DNA from: Pseudomonadota bacterium
GTDB taxonomy: Bacteria; Pseudomonadota; Gammaproteobacteria; Burkholderiales; Ferrovaceae
DNA length: 35,979 nt
Reading direction: 5' to 3'
Assembly: GCA_021811145.1 (NCBI GenBank)
Contig: JAJZPN010000014.1
Location: 1 to 35,979, forward strand
The notes beneath the pieces are model-generated. The model saw only the letters and a program-made list of their open reading frames with translations, had not been told where the DNA came from and did not search any database. The translations under genes and the position numbers were made by a program. Shown piece by piece: positions 27,737 through 35,979 of this stretch; the stretch's first letter is position 1, and each line of letters opens with the position of its first letter.

Positions 27737-27928
27737 TGTCTTTCAGGGTAGTTGTCGCGAGCGTTGATATTAGTTGTCCATCACTGCTTTATTCTCTGGG
27801 TTTAAATATACCCTGTCAATAAAAGACCAAATTCTGATTTTACTCGACCATCTATATGGGTTTCTTTCTTTGGCCTGTTGGTACAATTCATTTCGCCTTT
27901 TCAATATCTCTCTATCTTGTCCTTCATG
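27737..27928 (-). mobile_element. IS3-family insertion sequence remnant (3' end)
   Basis: The minus strand carries a 52-residue C-terminal fragment of an IS3-family OrfB transposase (27770-27928): HEGQDREILKRRNELYQ, ERNPYRWSSKIRIW and RVYLNPEN. This is the tail that follows the DDE catalytic core in one IS3 subgroup. Beyond the stop, TGTCTTTCAGGGTAGTTGTC at 27737 (plus strand) resembles an IS3-type terminal inverted repeat. The integrase core, OrfA and the other end are missing, so the element cannot transpose. Homology stops exactly where the 61-bp inverted-repeat segment begins. Identification is from memory of the family tail motif. Confidence 0.65.
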
Positions 27929-27989
27929 GGGCGATAGAAAATTGCCGGCACCGCTGGTTCGCTTTCAAAATCAACAGCTTCTATCGCCC
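27929..27989. repeat. 61-bp segment with 11-bp perfect terminal inverted repeats
   Basis: GGGCGATAGAA (27929-27939) and its exact complement TTCTATCGCCC (27979-27989) bracket 39 nt. The left boundary coincides with the end of the recognisable transposase. It could be a miniature inverted-repeat element, a hairpin between decayed pieces, or a rearrangement scar. No flanking direct repeat was seen. Confidence 0.5.
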
Positions 27990-28031
27990 ATAAGTCTGTG
28001 ATCTCAACATCAACAATGAGTGATAGAGGTC

Positions 28032-28056
28032 AGTTATCCGAAAATCCCGGATAACT
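28032..28056. repeat. Palindrome with 9-bp stem
   Basis: AGTTATCCG and its complement CGGATAACT are separated by 7 nt. No T-tract follows on either strand, so it is not a standard terminator. It is the first of three neighbouring hairpins. Confidence 0.55.
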
Positions 28057-28066
28057 CCTTACCTAT

Positions 28067-28081
28067 CGGTTGCAGTAACCG
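28067..28081. repeat. Short palindrome (5-bp stem)
   Basis: CGGTT and AACCG flank GCAGT. Alone it could be chance; it is listed because it lies between two longer palindromes. Confidence 0.3.
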
Positions 28082-28087
28082 CCAGTC

Positions 28088-28133
28088 GCGGATCAGGGTT
28101 CAATCGTCGTTTCGGAGTTGAACCCAGATCCGC
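28088..28133. repeat. Large imperfect palindrome (15 of 16 bp)
   Basis: The arms 28088-28103 and 28118-28133 are complementary at 15 of 16 positions (GCGGATC..GGGTTCAA with one mismatch) around a 14-nt loop. No T-run follows. It resembles a strong extragenic palindromic or a recombination-type hairpin and lies upstream of the broken Fic gene. Confidence 0.6.
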
Positions 28134-28254
28134 TTGCATCAACCAGATTATTGGACTCCGGGCAGTTGAGCACCTTACTAAAGAAGTCTTTCATAATTAC
28201 AATTTAAATTAAAGGATGTTTTAATTTGACGGTTGCAAAAAAAGCGGACATTCA

Positions 28255-29404
28255 ATGAATCGAGACACCGGGACCTACGCCATCTCAGCGACTCTGGGTG
28301 AGCCAGTTCGAGCGTTCGTGCCTCATGCTCTGCCACCCACGGGTCCGGCCTTGGCACCAGCCGTCTATGTTGAACTCCATCGCCAGGCCGAGCTGGCGCT
28401 CGCGCGCCTGGCCGGTGTGTCGGGTCTGGTTCCATCGGTGGATTGGCTGCTGTACAGCGCCATCCGCAAGGAAGCCTTGCTGACATCCCAGATCGAGGGT
28501 ACGCATGCCACCCTAACCGACTTGTTCGATGAGGAAGCAGGGTTCAAGGTCAGTAACACCGACGATGTGGAGGAGGTAACCAATTACCTGCGAGCCTTTC
28601 GTTGGGTTCAAGAGCAATTGCGTGCCCCCCCAAGGGCTGCCCATCAGCGTTCGGCTGCTGTGCGATGTTCACCGCTTGCTGCTAAATGGCGCCAGAGGCG
28701 CCGGCAAGCAGCCAGGAGAGTTGCGCCGATCACAAAACTGGATCGGCGGCACGAGACCTGGCAATGCCGCTTTCGTACCGCCACCGCCGGAGCACGTGCC
28801 AGTTTTGCTGGCCGATATGGAGCGCTTCATTCATGACGATGGGACAGAATTGCCACCTATGGTGAGGGTCGCGCTCATCCATGCACAGTTCGAAACCATC
28901 CACCCCTTTCTGGACGGCAACGGGCGTATTGGCCGATTGCTGATCGCCGCCCTGTTCGAGCACTGGGGATTGTTGGTCGAGCCGCTGATGTACCTTAGCG
29001 GTTATCTGAAGCAGCACCAGGCCGAGTACTACCGTCGTCTGTCTGCCATCCGGACCTAGGGCGATTGGGAAGCCTGGGTGATCTTCTTCCTGGAGGGGGT
29101 GACCGTAGCAGCTGCAGACGCAGAGCGCAACATCATTGAAGTGGCGAGTCTGGTGGCAGCTGACCGCAAGCGCCTGTTGCAGTCGCCCAAGGCCGACCCT
29201 GCGAGCTACCGCTTGTTTGAAATGCTGCCGATGATGCCGCGCTTCACGATCGAACGCGTTCGCCAGCAACTGGACACGAGCTTTCCGACAGCGACGGCTA
29301 CGGTTAAGGTGCTGGAAGATCTGGGTATCGTGATGGAAATGACGGGCCAGAAAAAGAACAGAAGTTACAGCTACCAGGCCTACGTCGAACTGCTCTCTCG
29401 GTGA
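28255..29404 (+). pseudogene. Fic-family AMP-transferase gene, broken by a frameshift and a stop
   Basis: Fic proteins transfer AMP (or other groups) to hydroxyls of target proteins. Read across three frames, this is a full-length Fic protein of about 382 residues. The N-terminal part (28255 onward, MNRDTGTYAISATLGEPV) carries a TSQIEG inhibitory-helix motif of class II Fic proteins. The Fic core has HPFLDGNGRIGR (28901-28936) intact, and a winged-helix-like C-terminus ends at 29404. It is interrupted by a seven-C run (28625-28631), where six Cs would keep the frame (RAPQGLP), and by TAG at 29057-29059 before GDWEAWVIFFLEGV. The DNA is visibly far more GC-rich than its neighbours, pointing to horizontal gain. 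A sequencing error could explain the C run but not easily the TAG as well. Confidence 0.85.
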
Positions 29405-29958
29405 TAAACACCCGCCAGCCCGCAGCAACCCGCAATTATACGCAATGGCTGGGGAAGCTGGGCACCACATTAATAACCATCCACCACCAATACACATGCT
29501 CAACCGCCTATGCAGTTTGGCATTTTTTTAAACTCCCGCGTACCTACGAGGATTCACACGGATTCCTGCGGACTTCGTGGTTCGACTGGATTGCCAGAAA
29601 AAGCCTGGTAAGTTGAGCGTGGGTATAGTGACAAATTATGGCACCATGCTTTGCACTATCTCAAAATACAAAAAGCGTCTCGGCATCAAACTTAGGTACC
29701 CAATAGACCGTCGCGACACAATATGCCAAATAGATTAACTTGGGTTTAAGTAACGAAAGAATAAGTTTAAATACACTACGTTATCAAACAAATTAACTTA
29801 TAATTACAATAATTTTTATTCACGCAACACATCAATCAATATTACTAAACAACTTTTTAAATTAAGTTAAAACCACAAAAGTGCTTAGTGAATTTCTGGT
29901 ATGAAGTATTTGTGTGCTACATAGAAGAATGCTTTATTTACCTAAATAGTTTTAATTA
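29405..29958. other. Non-coding stretch between the Fic pseudogene and the ABC-F gene
   Basis: These 554 nt hold no gene I can support. The first ~230 nt continue the GC-rich composition of the Fic segment, then from about 29640 the sequence returns to the AT-rich background. Short frames exist on both strands but have no starts, ribosome-binding sites or recognisable motifs. The ABC-F promoter is probably within the last 150 nt, but no clear -35/-10 pair stands out. Confidence 0.55.
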
Positions 29959-31815
29959 ATGATTACACTAAACCAAGTTACTCTACATCGTGGTACTAAA
30001 ACAATACTCGATCAAGCAAATATTACTATTAACCCAGGCGAACATGTTGGTGTAGTTGGACGTAATGGCACAGGTAAATCTACTCTATTTGCTTTACTTG
30101 ATAAAAGACTGCATGAAGATGAAGGACTTTGCCAGATTCCGTCTCACTGGCGTTTATCACAGGTGGCTCAAGACATGCCTGAAACCACAATGAGTGCTAC
30201 TCACTTTGTTATTGAGGGAGATCTAACCCTCATGAAAGCGCGTAGCGAGGTTACAAGTGCTGTTGATAGCGGTGATGGTGAACGAATGGGAACAGCTTAT
30301 GCTGCATTGTATGATGCGGGAGAAGCGGACGCTGAAGCGCGTGCACAAACGCTCATATTAGGACTAGGTTTCCAAAATAGCGAACTCACAAAACCTGTCA
30401 ATAGTTTTTCTGGCGGCTGGCGAATGAGGTTGCAACTTGCGCGAGCTTTAATTTGCCCAACTGATTTATTGTTACTTGATGAACCCACTAACCACTTGGA
30501 TTTAGATGCATTAGTGTGGCTTGAGTCATGGTTGTCAAAATATACTGGGACTATGTTAGTTATTAGCCATGATAGGGATTTTTTGGAGGCAGTAACACAG
30601 GTCACTGTTCACTTAGAACGAGGTAAATTGACAAGGTATGGCGGAAGTTACGGTTTTTTTGAGAAACAACGTGCTGAAAAATTATCGCTTGAGCAAAATG
30701 CCTATCAGAAACAACAAGAAAAAATAGCTCATCTACAAAAATTTATTGCCCGCTTCAAAGCCAAAGCAAGTAAAGCTAAACAAGCACAAAGTCGTGTAAA
30801 AGCGTTAGGTAGAATGGAAATGTTAGCGCCTTTGTTAGTTGATGCGGAATTTACCTTTAAATTTGATGAACCTAAACATCTACCTAATCCAATGTTAACC
30901 CTACATAAAGGGACGTTGGGTTATTCTGATGATTCACCCATACTCAATGAAGTGGAGTTCTCAGTATTAGCTGGACAACGAATCGGAATATTAGGTGCAA
31001 ACGGTCAAGGTAAATCCACGTTGGTCAAAACCATAGCAAAATCAATCGCTCCGCTATCGGGAGAGCTTACTGAGGGCCGTGGTTTACGCATAGGCTATTT
31101 TGCGCAACAAGAAATGGACCTTTTAGATGCTAACGCCAATCCACTTGAACATTTTATTCGTATGGTGAAAGATGTCGTTTCACGTGGTGCTCTCACAGGC
31201 CAAAGTACCAGAGAACAAGATATTAAAAACTATCTTGGCCAGTTTCAATTTGGTGGAGATAAATTAACACAACAAGTAGGGACAATGAGTGGGGGCGAAA
31301 AGGCACGTTTAGTACTCAGCATGATTGTTTGGCAACAGCCTAATTTACTACTACTCGATGAACCGACAAACCATTTAGATTTGGTTACACGTGAAGCATT
31401 GTCAATGGCGTTAAATGAGTTTGAAGGAACTGTTCTGTTAGTTAGCCACGATCGTGCGTTATTGAGAGAGGTATGTGATGAATTTTGGTTGGTACATAAT
31501 GCGCGGGTAGCTCCATTTGATGGAGATCTAGAAGATTACCAGCGCCACCTGATTGATATAGCAAGGCGCGTCAAAGCGCCAACAGATAATGCAACACAGA
31601 CCAAATCAAAACCACGTAAAGAAAATAAACCAACTCAATCCATCGAAAAATTGAATGAACGTATTTCGTTACTTGAGAAAGAGCGTAACGAGATACTTTT
31701 TGCAATAGATAATACGACCGATTACGGTCAATTGGCGCAACACAACGAGCAACTCATCGAAATCGAAAAAAAACTGAATCAACTTGAGGATGAGTGGTTG
31801 TTACTTAATTCCTAA
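29959..31815 (+). CDS. ABC-F family ATPase (YheS-like)
   Basis: Soluble protein with two ABC ATPase domains and no membrane segments, acting on the ribosome like other ABC-F factors. The 618 aa contain Walker A GRNGTGKST (~residues 35-43) and GANGQGKST (~345-353), signature loops FSGGWRMRLQ and MSGGEKARL, and Walker B LLLLDEPTNHLD in both halves. A basic inter-domain linker (EKIAHLQKFIARFKAKASKAKQAQSR) and a C-terminal coiled coil (SIEKLNERISLLEKERNE) follow. The whole-length pattern fits YheS better than Uup or EttA. Its stop TAA abuts the convergent nuclease stop with no gap. Confidence 0.9.
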   Translation: MITLNQVTLHRGTKTILDQANITINPGEHVGVVGRNGTGKSTLFALLDKRLHEDEGLCQIPSHWRLSQVAQDMPETTMSATHFVIEGDLTLMKARSEVTSAVDSGDGERMGTAYAALYDAGEADAEARAQTLILGLGFQNSELTKPVNSFSGGWRMRLQLARALICPTDLLLLDEPTNHLDLDALVWLESWLSKYTGTMLVISHDRDFLEAVTQVTVHLERGKLTRYGGSYGFFEKQRAEKLSLEQNAYQKQQEKIAHLQKFIARFKAKASKAKQAQSRVKALGRMEMLAPLLVDAEFTFKFDEPKHLPNPMLTLHKGTLGYSDDSPILNEVEFSVLAGQRIGILGANGQGKSTLVKTIAKSIAPLSGELTEGRGLRIGYFAQQEMDLLDANANPLEHFIRMVKDVVSRGALTGQSTREQDIKNYLGQFQFGGDKLTQQVGTMSGGEKARLVLSMIVWQQPNLLLLDEPTNHLDLVTREALSMALNEFEGTVLLVSHDRALLREVCDEFWLVHNARVAPFDGDLEDYQRHLIDIARRVKAPTDNATQTKSKPRKENKPTQSIEKLNERISLLEKERNEILFAIDNTTDYGQLAQHNEQLIEIEKKLNQLEDEWLLLNS

Positions 31816-33216
31816 TTACAAATTAAAAACCTGGTTCTTTTCTGGAATATCTACTTTGCCTTCAAGAAGATGTTTGAAGGTTTGCATCACGTTGATATCA
31901 CCGTGAACAAGAAAAGTCGCTTTAATATTTTTTATTTTTTTATGCCAATTAACAAGTTCAGCTTGATCTGCGTGTGCTGAAAATCCATTAATCGTGTAAA
32001 TATTTGCTCTCACAGGAATCTCTTCATTAAAGATTCTGACAGTTTTTGCTCCATCAATAATTCTTCTCGCAAGCGTACCTTGAGACGCATATCCTACAAA
32101 AATTACTGTACATTCAGATCGTGATAACCCATGTTGTAAATGATGCCGTATCCGCCCTCCTGTGCACATACCAGAACCCGCCATAATAATTGCACCAGAT
32201 TGAATACGATTTATGGCAATAGAATCTGCAGTTTCTCTACTAAAATGTAAACCAGGCAGTTGAAATGGATCATTTTTTGAATCAAATAGTTGTTTTATAG
32301 ACTCTCTAAATGATAAGGGATGACGTTCAAATATTTGCGTAGCAGAAATTGCCATGGGGGAATCTAAAAAAACCTGCGTCGTTGAAGACAGCAGTTGTTG
32401 TTCTATTCCTCTGTTCAAAAAATAAAGTATTTCTTGTGTTCTTTCAAGTGCAAAAGTAGGAATTATCACATTGCCGCCATGGTGAATAGTATTCTCAATG
32501 GCACCATAAAGCTCATTAACAGAGTCAGGAAAGGATCGGTGTAACCTATCGCCATAAGTGGTTTCCATCACCACATAATCTGCTTCTGGAGGTGTTTGTG
32601 GATCATTTAATAGAGGGCGCCCACTATTTCCTATATCTCCAGAAAATAAGACTGTTTTTCTTACATTATCTTCAATAACAGAAATATAAATACTAGCAGA
32701 GCCTAGTATATGTCCTGCATCATAAAAGGTAACTGAAACTGTATCTGTCAAATGTAAGCATTGTTGATAATGTACTGAACGACCAAAAAAATCCATCGTT
32801 CGAAACGCGTCGACCAGTACATATAAAGGAGACATATCAACGCTCATGTTCTTATTATGATTATGGTTACTTCTTGGATGACGGGCACGATGTAATACCG
32901 CTTCTTCCTGCAAATGAGCTGCATCAACCATTACCAATCGTGCCAGCTCTCTTGTTGCAGAGGTTGTAATAATTTCACCTTTAAAACCTCTTTTAACTAA
33001 TAAAGGTAATCGGCCACAATGATCTAGATGAGCGTGGGTTAATAAGACAAAATCAATTTCCTTAGGCTCAAAACCAAACGGTTCTGCATTTTCTTCCTCA
33101 AGCTCACGCCCACCCTGAAACATACCGCAATCAATAAGAATCTTTATCCCATTACTTTCCAGTAAATGGCAAGAACCAGTTACATCTTGATCTGCTCCAT
33201 GAAAAGAGATTTTCAT
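31816..33216 (-). CDS. Beta-CASP metallo-beta-lactamase fold RNA nuclease-like protein
   Basis: Predicted metal-dependent RNA-processing hydrolase. I use the ATG ending at 33216 (466 aa, MKISFHGADQDVTGSCH) because AGGAGA lies 5 nt upstream. Ligand motifs: THAHLDHCGRLP (HxHxDH, ~residues 61-72), the DAGHILGSAS histidine, GDIG, the beta-CASP domain with GSGMCTGGRIRHHL, and the C-terminal FSAHADQ. This is the YsH1/CPSF-like bacterial group, not RNase J. It follows the phosphoketolase gene by 14 nt in the same direction and is likely co-transcribed. Its physiological substrate is unknown. Confidence 0.9.
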   Translation of the reverse strand: MKISFHGADQDVTGSCHLLESNGIKILIDCGMFQGGRELEEENAEPFGFEPKEIDFVLLTHAHLDHCGRLPLLVKRGFKGEIITTSATRELARLVMVDAAHLQEEAVLHRARHPRSNHNHNKNMSVDMSPLYVLVDAFRTMDFFGRSVHYQQCLHLTDTVSVTFYDAGHILGSASIYISVIEDNVRKTVLFSGDIGNSGRPLLNDPQTPPEADYVVMETTYGDRLHRSFPDSVNELYGAIENTIHHGGNVIIPTFALERTQEILYFLNRGIEQQLLSSTTQVFLDSPMAISATQIFERHPLSFRESIKQLFDSKNDPFQLPGLHFSRETADSIAINRIQSGAIIMAGSGMCTGGRIRHHLQHGLSRSECTVIFVGYASQGTLARRIIDGAKTVRIFNEEIPVRANIYTINGFSAHADQAELVNWHKKIKNIKATFLVHGDINVMQTFKHLLEGKVDIPEKNQVFNL

Positions 33217-33230
33217 CGTTTCTCCTTGAT

Positions 33231-35615
33231 CTAACTGACGTTCCAGCTCCACTCTACAATATCCGGCAAATCTCTTCCATGTAGATTGATATACTGACGA
33301 TGTTCAATTAATTTATCTTTGATTAGTTGTTTCACATAAACAGCTTTTTCATTTACGTTTTGAAGTCGATCAATAACATCCATGGCGAGGTGAAATCTAC
33401 TCATTTCATTAAGAACAGTCATATCAAATGGAGTGGTTATTGTCCCCTCCTCTTTATAACCTCTGACATGTAGACGATGTTGATTGACTCGACGATAAGT
33501 GAGTCTATGTATAAGCCAAGGATATCCATGATAGGCAAATACAACAGGCACAGAAATTGGAAAGATATCCTCAAATTCACGATCGGTTAGGCCATGTGGA
33601 TGTTCTTCTGCAGGTAATAAACGCATTAAATCAACCACATTCACGACTCTCACACGAACATTTGGTAAATAATCACGGAGCAAACTCACTGCTGCTAGCG
33701 TTTCAAGTGTTGGAACATCGCCACAACAAGCCATAACTACATCAGGTAAATTGGTTTGGTCATTACTTGCCCATTGCCAAACACCAATCCCTTTAATGCA
33801 ATGTTTATTCGCCTCATCAAAAGTTAACCATTGAGGAGAAGGATGTTTACCCGCGACAATAACATTAATTAAATGTTCTGTACGTAAGCAATGCTTCATA
33901 ACAGCCAACAAGCAATTGCCATCAGGAGGGAAATAAGCACGAACTATTTGAGGCTTTTTATTTAATAGTAAATCTATAAACCCAGGATCCTGATGGGTAA
34001 AACCGTTATGATCTTGACGCCACACATGAGAACTGAGTAGATAATTTAGAGAAGCAATTTTCTTGCGCCATGGTAATTTAGCTGACACTGTCAACCATTT
34101 CGCATGCTGATTTAACATGGAATCAACAATATGCACAAACGCTTCATAGCAATTGAACAACCCATGCCTACCAGTTAACAAATATCCCTCTAAGAAACCT
34201 TGACACTGATGTTCACTAAGAACCTCAATGACACGACCATCAGTAGATAAATATTGATCTGTGGGTAACTTATCACCCATCCATTGCCGTGATGTGACCT
34301 CAAAGACGGCCTCTAAACCGTTTGAAATGGTCTCATCGGGTCCAAATAGACGAAAATTTCTCCCTTTGTTATTACAGATAATTACGTCTTTTAACCAACG
34401 AGCTAAGATACGGGTATCTCCTGGCCCCATCTGTCCTCGTTGTTGAATAGTCTCAGCACTTAAAAAAGGATCAGGCAGTACTAATGGTTTTAATAATAAC
34501 CCTCCATTAGCGTGTAAATTTGCCCCCATGCGTCTGTTCCCTTTGGGGGTCAAGACTTGTAAATCATCACGAAGTTGTCCACTCTCATTAAATAAATCTT
34601 GTGGTTGATAACTTCGTAACCATTCCTCTAACAGGCTTAGATGAGTGGGATTGGTCTTAGGGTCTTGAATGGGAACTTGATGTGAGCGAAAAGTATTCTC
34701 AATAGGAAAACTATCTAACCATTTAGGACCAGTCCATCCCTTTGGTGTGTTTAAAATAATCATTGGCCATAATGGTCTCTCCATAACACCATCGACCCTT
34801 GCTCTTTTATGTATAACTTGTAGTTCACTATGAATCTGATTTAACACTTCAACCATTCTATAATGCGTTGAGAGTGGATCACTACCCTCAACCCATAGTG
34901 GTTTCCATCCATAACCTATCATTAATGCATTTAATTGCTCCTTACCAATTCGTGCAAGTAGTGCTGGATTGGCAATTTTATAGCCATTTAAATGTAGAAT
35001 CGGTAATACCACGCCATCACTGACAGGATTTAAAAATTTATTTAAATGCCAAGCAGTAGCAAGAGGTCCCGTTTCTGCTTCACCATCCCCGATAACACAC
35101 GCAACAATTAAATCGGGATTGTCTAACACTGCACCAAAAGAATGGCTAAGAGAATAACCAAGCTCACCTCCCTCATGGATTGAACCAGGACATTCTGGTG
35201 AAACGTGGCTTGGGATCCCACCTGGAAATGAGAACTGTAAAAATAGTTTTTTTAATCCATCTTCATCTTGACTGATATGAGGATAAATTTCGCTATAAGT
35301 CCCTTCCAGATAAGTATTGGCAATTAATGCTGGCCCTCCATGTCCTGGACCTGAAATATAGATCATATTTAAATCATAAGTAGTAATAAATCGATTTAAA
35401 TGAGCATAAATGAAGTTTTGACCAGGTGTTGTACCCCAATGCCCCAACAACATACTTTTGATGTCATCAGCGTGTAATGGTCGTTTTAATAGTGGATTAT
35501 CACGTAAATAAATCTGTCCAACCGATAAATAATTAGTAGCACGCCAATAGGCATCTATGGCTAAAATCTCACTGTCGCTAATATTTGTTTGATATTTAGG
35601 TAAGTTTTCTGTCAT
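33231..35615 (-). CDS. xfp: Phosphoketolase (xylulose-5-P / fructose-6-P)
   Basis: Thiamine-diphosphate enzyme splitting xylulose-5-phosphate (and often fructose-6-phosphate) to acetyl-phosphate plus a shorter sugar phosphate. The 794 aa match the family. Landmarks: [45 protein letters not shown] (seen as GPGHGGP and YLEGTYSE), the TPP motif [29 protein letters not shown], and the C-terminal [15 protein letters not shown]. Dual or single substrate use cannot be told from the sequence. It heads an operon with the beta-CASP nuclease. Confidence 0.96.
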   Translation of the reverse strand: MTENLPKYQTNISDSEILAIDAYWRATNYLSVGQIYLRDNPLLKRPLHADDIKSMLLGHWGTTPGQNFIYAHLNRFITTYDLNMIYISGPGHGGPALIANTYLEGTYSEIYPHISQDEDGLKKLFLQFSFPGGIPSHVSPECPGSIHEGGELGYSLSHSFGAVLDNPDLIVACVIGDGEAETGPLATAWHLNKFLNPVSDGVVLPILHLNGYKIANPALLARIGKEQLNALMIGYGWKPLWVEGSDPLSTHYRMVEVLNQIHSELQVIHKRARVDGVMERPLWPMIILNTPKGWTGPKWLDSFPIENTFRSHQVPIQDPKTNPTHLSLLEEWLRSYQPQDLFNESGQLRDDLQVLTPKGNRRMGANLHANGGLLLKPLVLPDPFLSAETIQQRGQMGPGDTRILARWLKDVIICNNKGRNFRLFGPDETISNGLEAVFEVTSRQWMGDKLPTDQYLSTDGRVIEVLSEHQCQGFLEGYLLTGRHGLFNCYEAFVHIVDSMLNQHAKWLTVSAKLPWRKKIASLNYLLSSHVWRQDHNGFTHQDPGFIDLLLNKKPQIVRAYFPPDGNCLLAVMKHCLRTEHLINVIVAGKHPSPQWLTFDEANKHCIKGIGVWQWASNDQTNLPDVVMACCGDVPTLETLAAVSLLRDYLPNVRVRVVNVVDLMRLLPAEEHPHGLTDREFEDIFPISVPVVFAYHGYPWLIHRLTYRRVNQHRLHVRGYKEEGTITTPFDMTVLNEMSRFHLAMDVIDRLQNVNEKAVYVKQLIKDKLIEHRQYINLHGRDLPDIVEWSWNVS

Positions 35616-35654
35616 TTTATAATGACCATAATGTGTTATTGAAGAAATAGGTTA

Positions 35655-35660
35655 ATTATA
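35655..35660 (-). promoter_or_regulatory. Possible -10 box for xfp
   Basis: TATAAT on the minus strand about 40 nt before the xfp start, inside the 163-nt divergent gap. The -35 at the expected distance (GATAAA) is poor, so it is only a candidate. Confidence 0.35.
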
Positions 35661-35778
35661 AAAATTCAAAGCGTTAATTTATCTTATACCTAAACGGTAT
35701 TAGTGTTCTATATTTCTTATTGATATAAAGTATGTTTAGATGTTACTGTTTTAGTAATTTAGTACATTATTTTGCATA

Positions 35779-35979
35779 ATGAAATACACTTCTTACCTAT
35801 ATTTATTAATCTTTGTTTTAGCACTATTACATACTTTTTTTGCATCTTATTTAAAAGAATTCGAAAATCAGTTTCCTAAATACAAAAGATTAATTCATCT
35901 ATTCACTGAAATCGAATTGATCTTTCCACTCTGGTCAATATTTCTATGTATATTGATGCTAATTATTGAAGGGAAAAAC
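35779..35979 (+). CDS. Membrane protein, 5' end only; possible Na+/H+ antiporter
   Basis: An open frame of 67 codons runs from the ATG at 35779 to the window end. The first 20 residues (MKYTSYLYLLIFVLALLHTF) are a membrane helix, followed by a polar loop (EFENQFPKYKRLIHLFTEIE) and the start of a second helix (FPLWSIFLCILMLII). The HTFFAS...LFTEIELIFPLW pattern recalls a group of putative Na+/H+ antiporters whose N-terminus I remember as similar. That is a weak identification. No strong ribosome-binding site is seen; an in-frame stop lies 24 nt upstream. Confidence 0.5.
   Translation, partial: MKYTSYLYLLIFVLALLHTFFASYLKEFENQFPKYKRLIHLFTEIELIFPLWSIFLCILMLIIEGKN

Larger units (their letters stand above)
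27601..28254. other. Gene-poor stretch downstream of ssrA
   Basis: No intact gene is seen in this 654-nt stretch. It contains the end of an IS3-family element (27737-27928), a 61-bp segment bounded by 11-bp inverted repeats (27929-27989), and three further palindromes (28032-28133). A possible 33-codon minus-strand frame (28093-28194, start MKDFFSKVLNCPE) has no recognised relatives and ends inside a palindrome. The sequence 27601-27736 shows nothing I can identify. Confidence 0.6.

Noticed and set aside
27774..28001. 75-codon plus-strand frame (start MSITALFSGFKYT)
   Set aside because: It runs antisense through the IS3 transposase fragment and across the inverted-repeat boundary; no protein features.
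28032..28133. Integron attC site
   Set aside because: The palindromes lack the GTTRRRY/RYYYAAC core pair and no integron integrase is present.
28730..29503. 257-codon open frame on the minus strand opposite the Fic gene
   Set aside because: It is antisense to the Fic coding sequence, in GC-rich DNA where long chance frames are expected, and shows no domain or ribosome-binding site.
29570..29600. Possible copy of the tmRNA 3' end as an attachment site (GGACTTCG and GGTTCGA)
   Set aside because: Matches are two short blocks of 6-8 bases with different spacing, and the CCGCCGCCTCCACCA end is absent.
29401..29616. 71-codon plus-strand frame after the Fic pseudogene
   Set aside because: No motif, no clear start signal, and it overlaps the Fic stop codon; composition change suggests leftover DNA of the island.
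29660..29780. 39-codon hydrophobic minus-strand frame ending AYCVATVYWVPKFDAETL
   Set aside because: It looks protein-like but has no start codon and no recognised relatives; could be a gene remnant, not enough to annotate.

Overview
The window reads as a contiguous piece of an AT-rich betaproteobacterial chromosome. The gene order gyrA-serC-pheA-hisC-tyrA-aroA-cmk-rpsA-ihfB-lapA-lapB on one strand, with ompA-ubiG-gph diverging from gyrA, is the arrangement I know from Betaproteobacteria. The low GC, the glycolate oxidase subunits, a phosphoketolase and a TusA/DsrE2 pair would fit a lithotrophic or methylotrophic lineage (Nitrosomonadales/Ferrovales-like). That placement is inference and no species is claimed.

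Layout. (1) 1-12142, minus strand: a long chain running gyrA to lapB. It covers DNA gyrase A, serine/aromatic/histidine biosynthesis, CMP kinase, ribosomal protein S1, IHF beta and the envelope pair LapA/LapB (lapB is cut by the window edge). (2) 12290-15556, plus strand: OmpA-like lipid/peptidoglycan-associated protein, UbiG, phosphoglycolate phosphatase and the U32 protein TrhP/YegQ. (3) 15663-19808, minus strand: a small membrane protein, siroheme methyltransferase CobA, DsrE2-like protein and TusA (sulfur handling), quinone oxidoreductase, SfsA and pirin. (4) 19938-21672, plus strand: GluQ-RS and an EamA permease. (5) 21649-25388, minus strand: glycolate oxidase glcF-glcE-glcD. (6) 25472-27135, minus strand: a candidate small RNA, a YggU-type DUF167 protein and an RhlE-type DEAD-box helicase. 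(7) 27200-27600: tmRNA (ssrA) with its terminator. (8) about 27600-29760: a decayed accessory segment next to ssrA. It holds an IS3-family transposase remnant, a cluster of inverted repeats and a GC-rich Fic gene broken by a poly-C frameshift and an amber stop. (9) 29959-31815, plus strand: an ABC-F ATPase. (10) 31816-35615, minus strand: a phosphoketolase/beta-CASP nuclease pair. (11) 35779 to the end: the start of a membrane protein.

How the parts work together. aroA, tyrA, pheA and hisC form the aromatic branch, with serC feeding serine. gph makes glycolate from 2-phosphoglycolate and glcDEF oxidises it, which together give a phosphoglycolate salvage route. Phosphoketolase links pentose and hexose phosphates to acetyl-phosphate. 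The most interesting points are a compact candidate sRNA (25472-25550) with a consensus -10 box, two hairpins, a CCUCCC linker and a textbook terminator; the ssrA-adjacent degenerate island with its unusual palindromes; and the broken Fic gene with a C7 tract.
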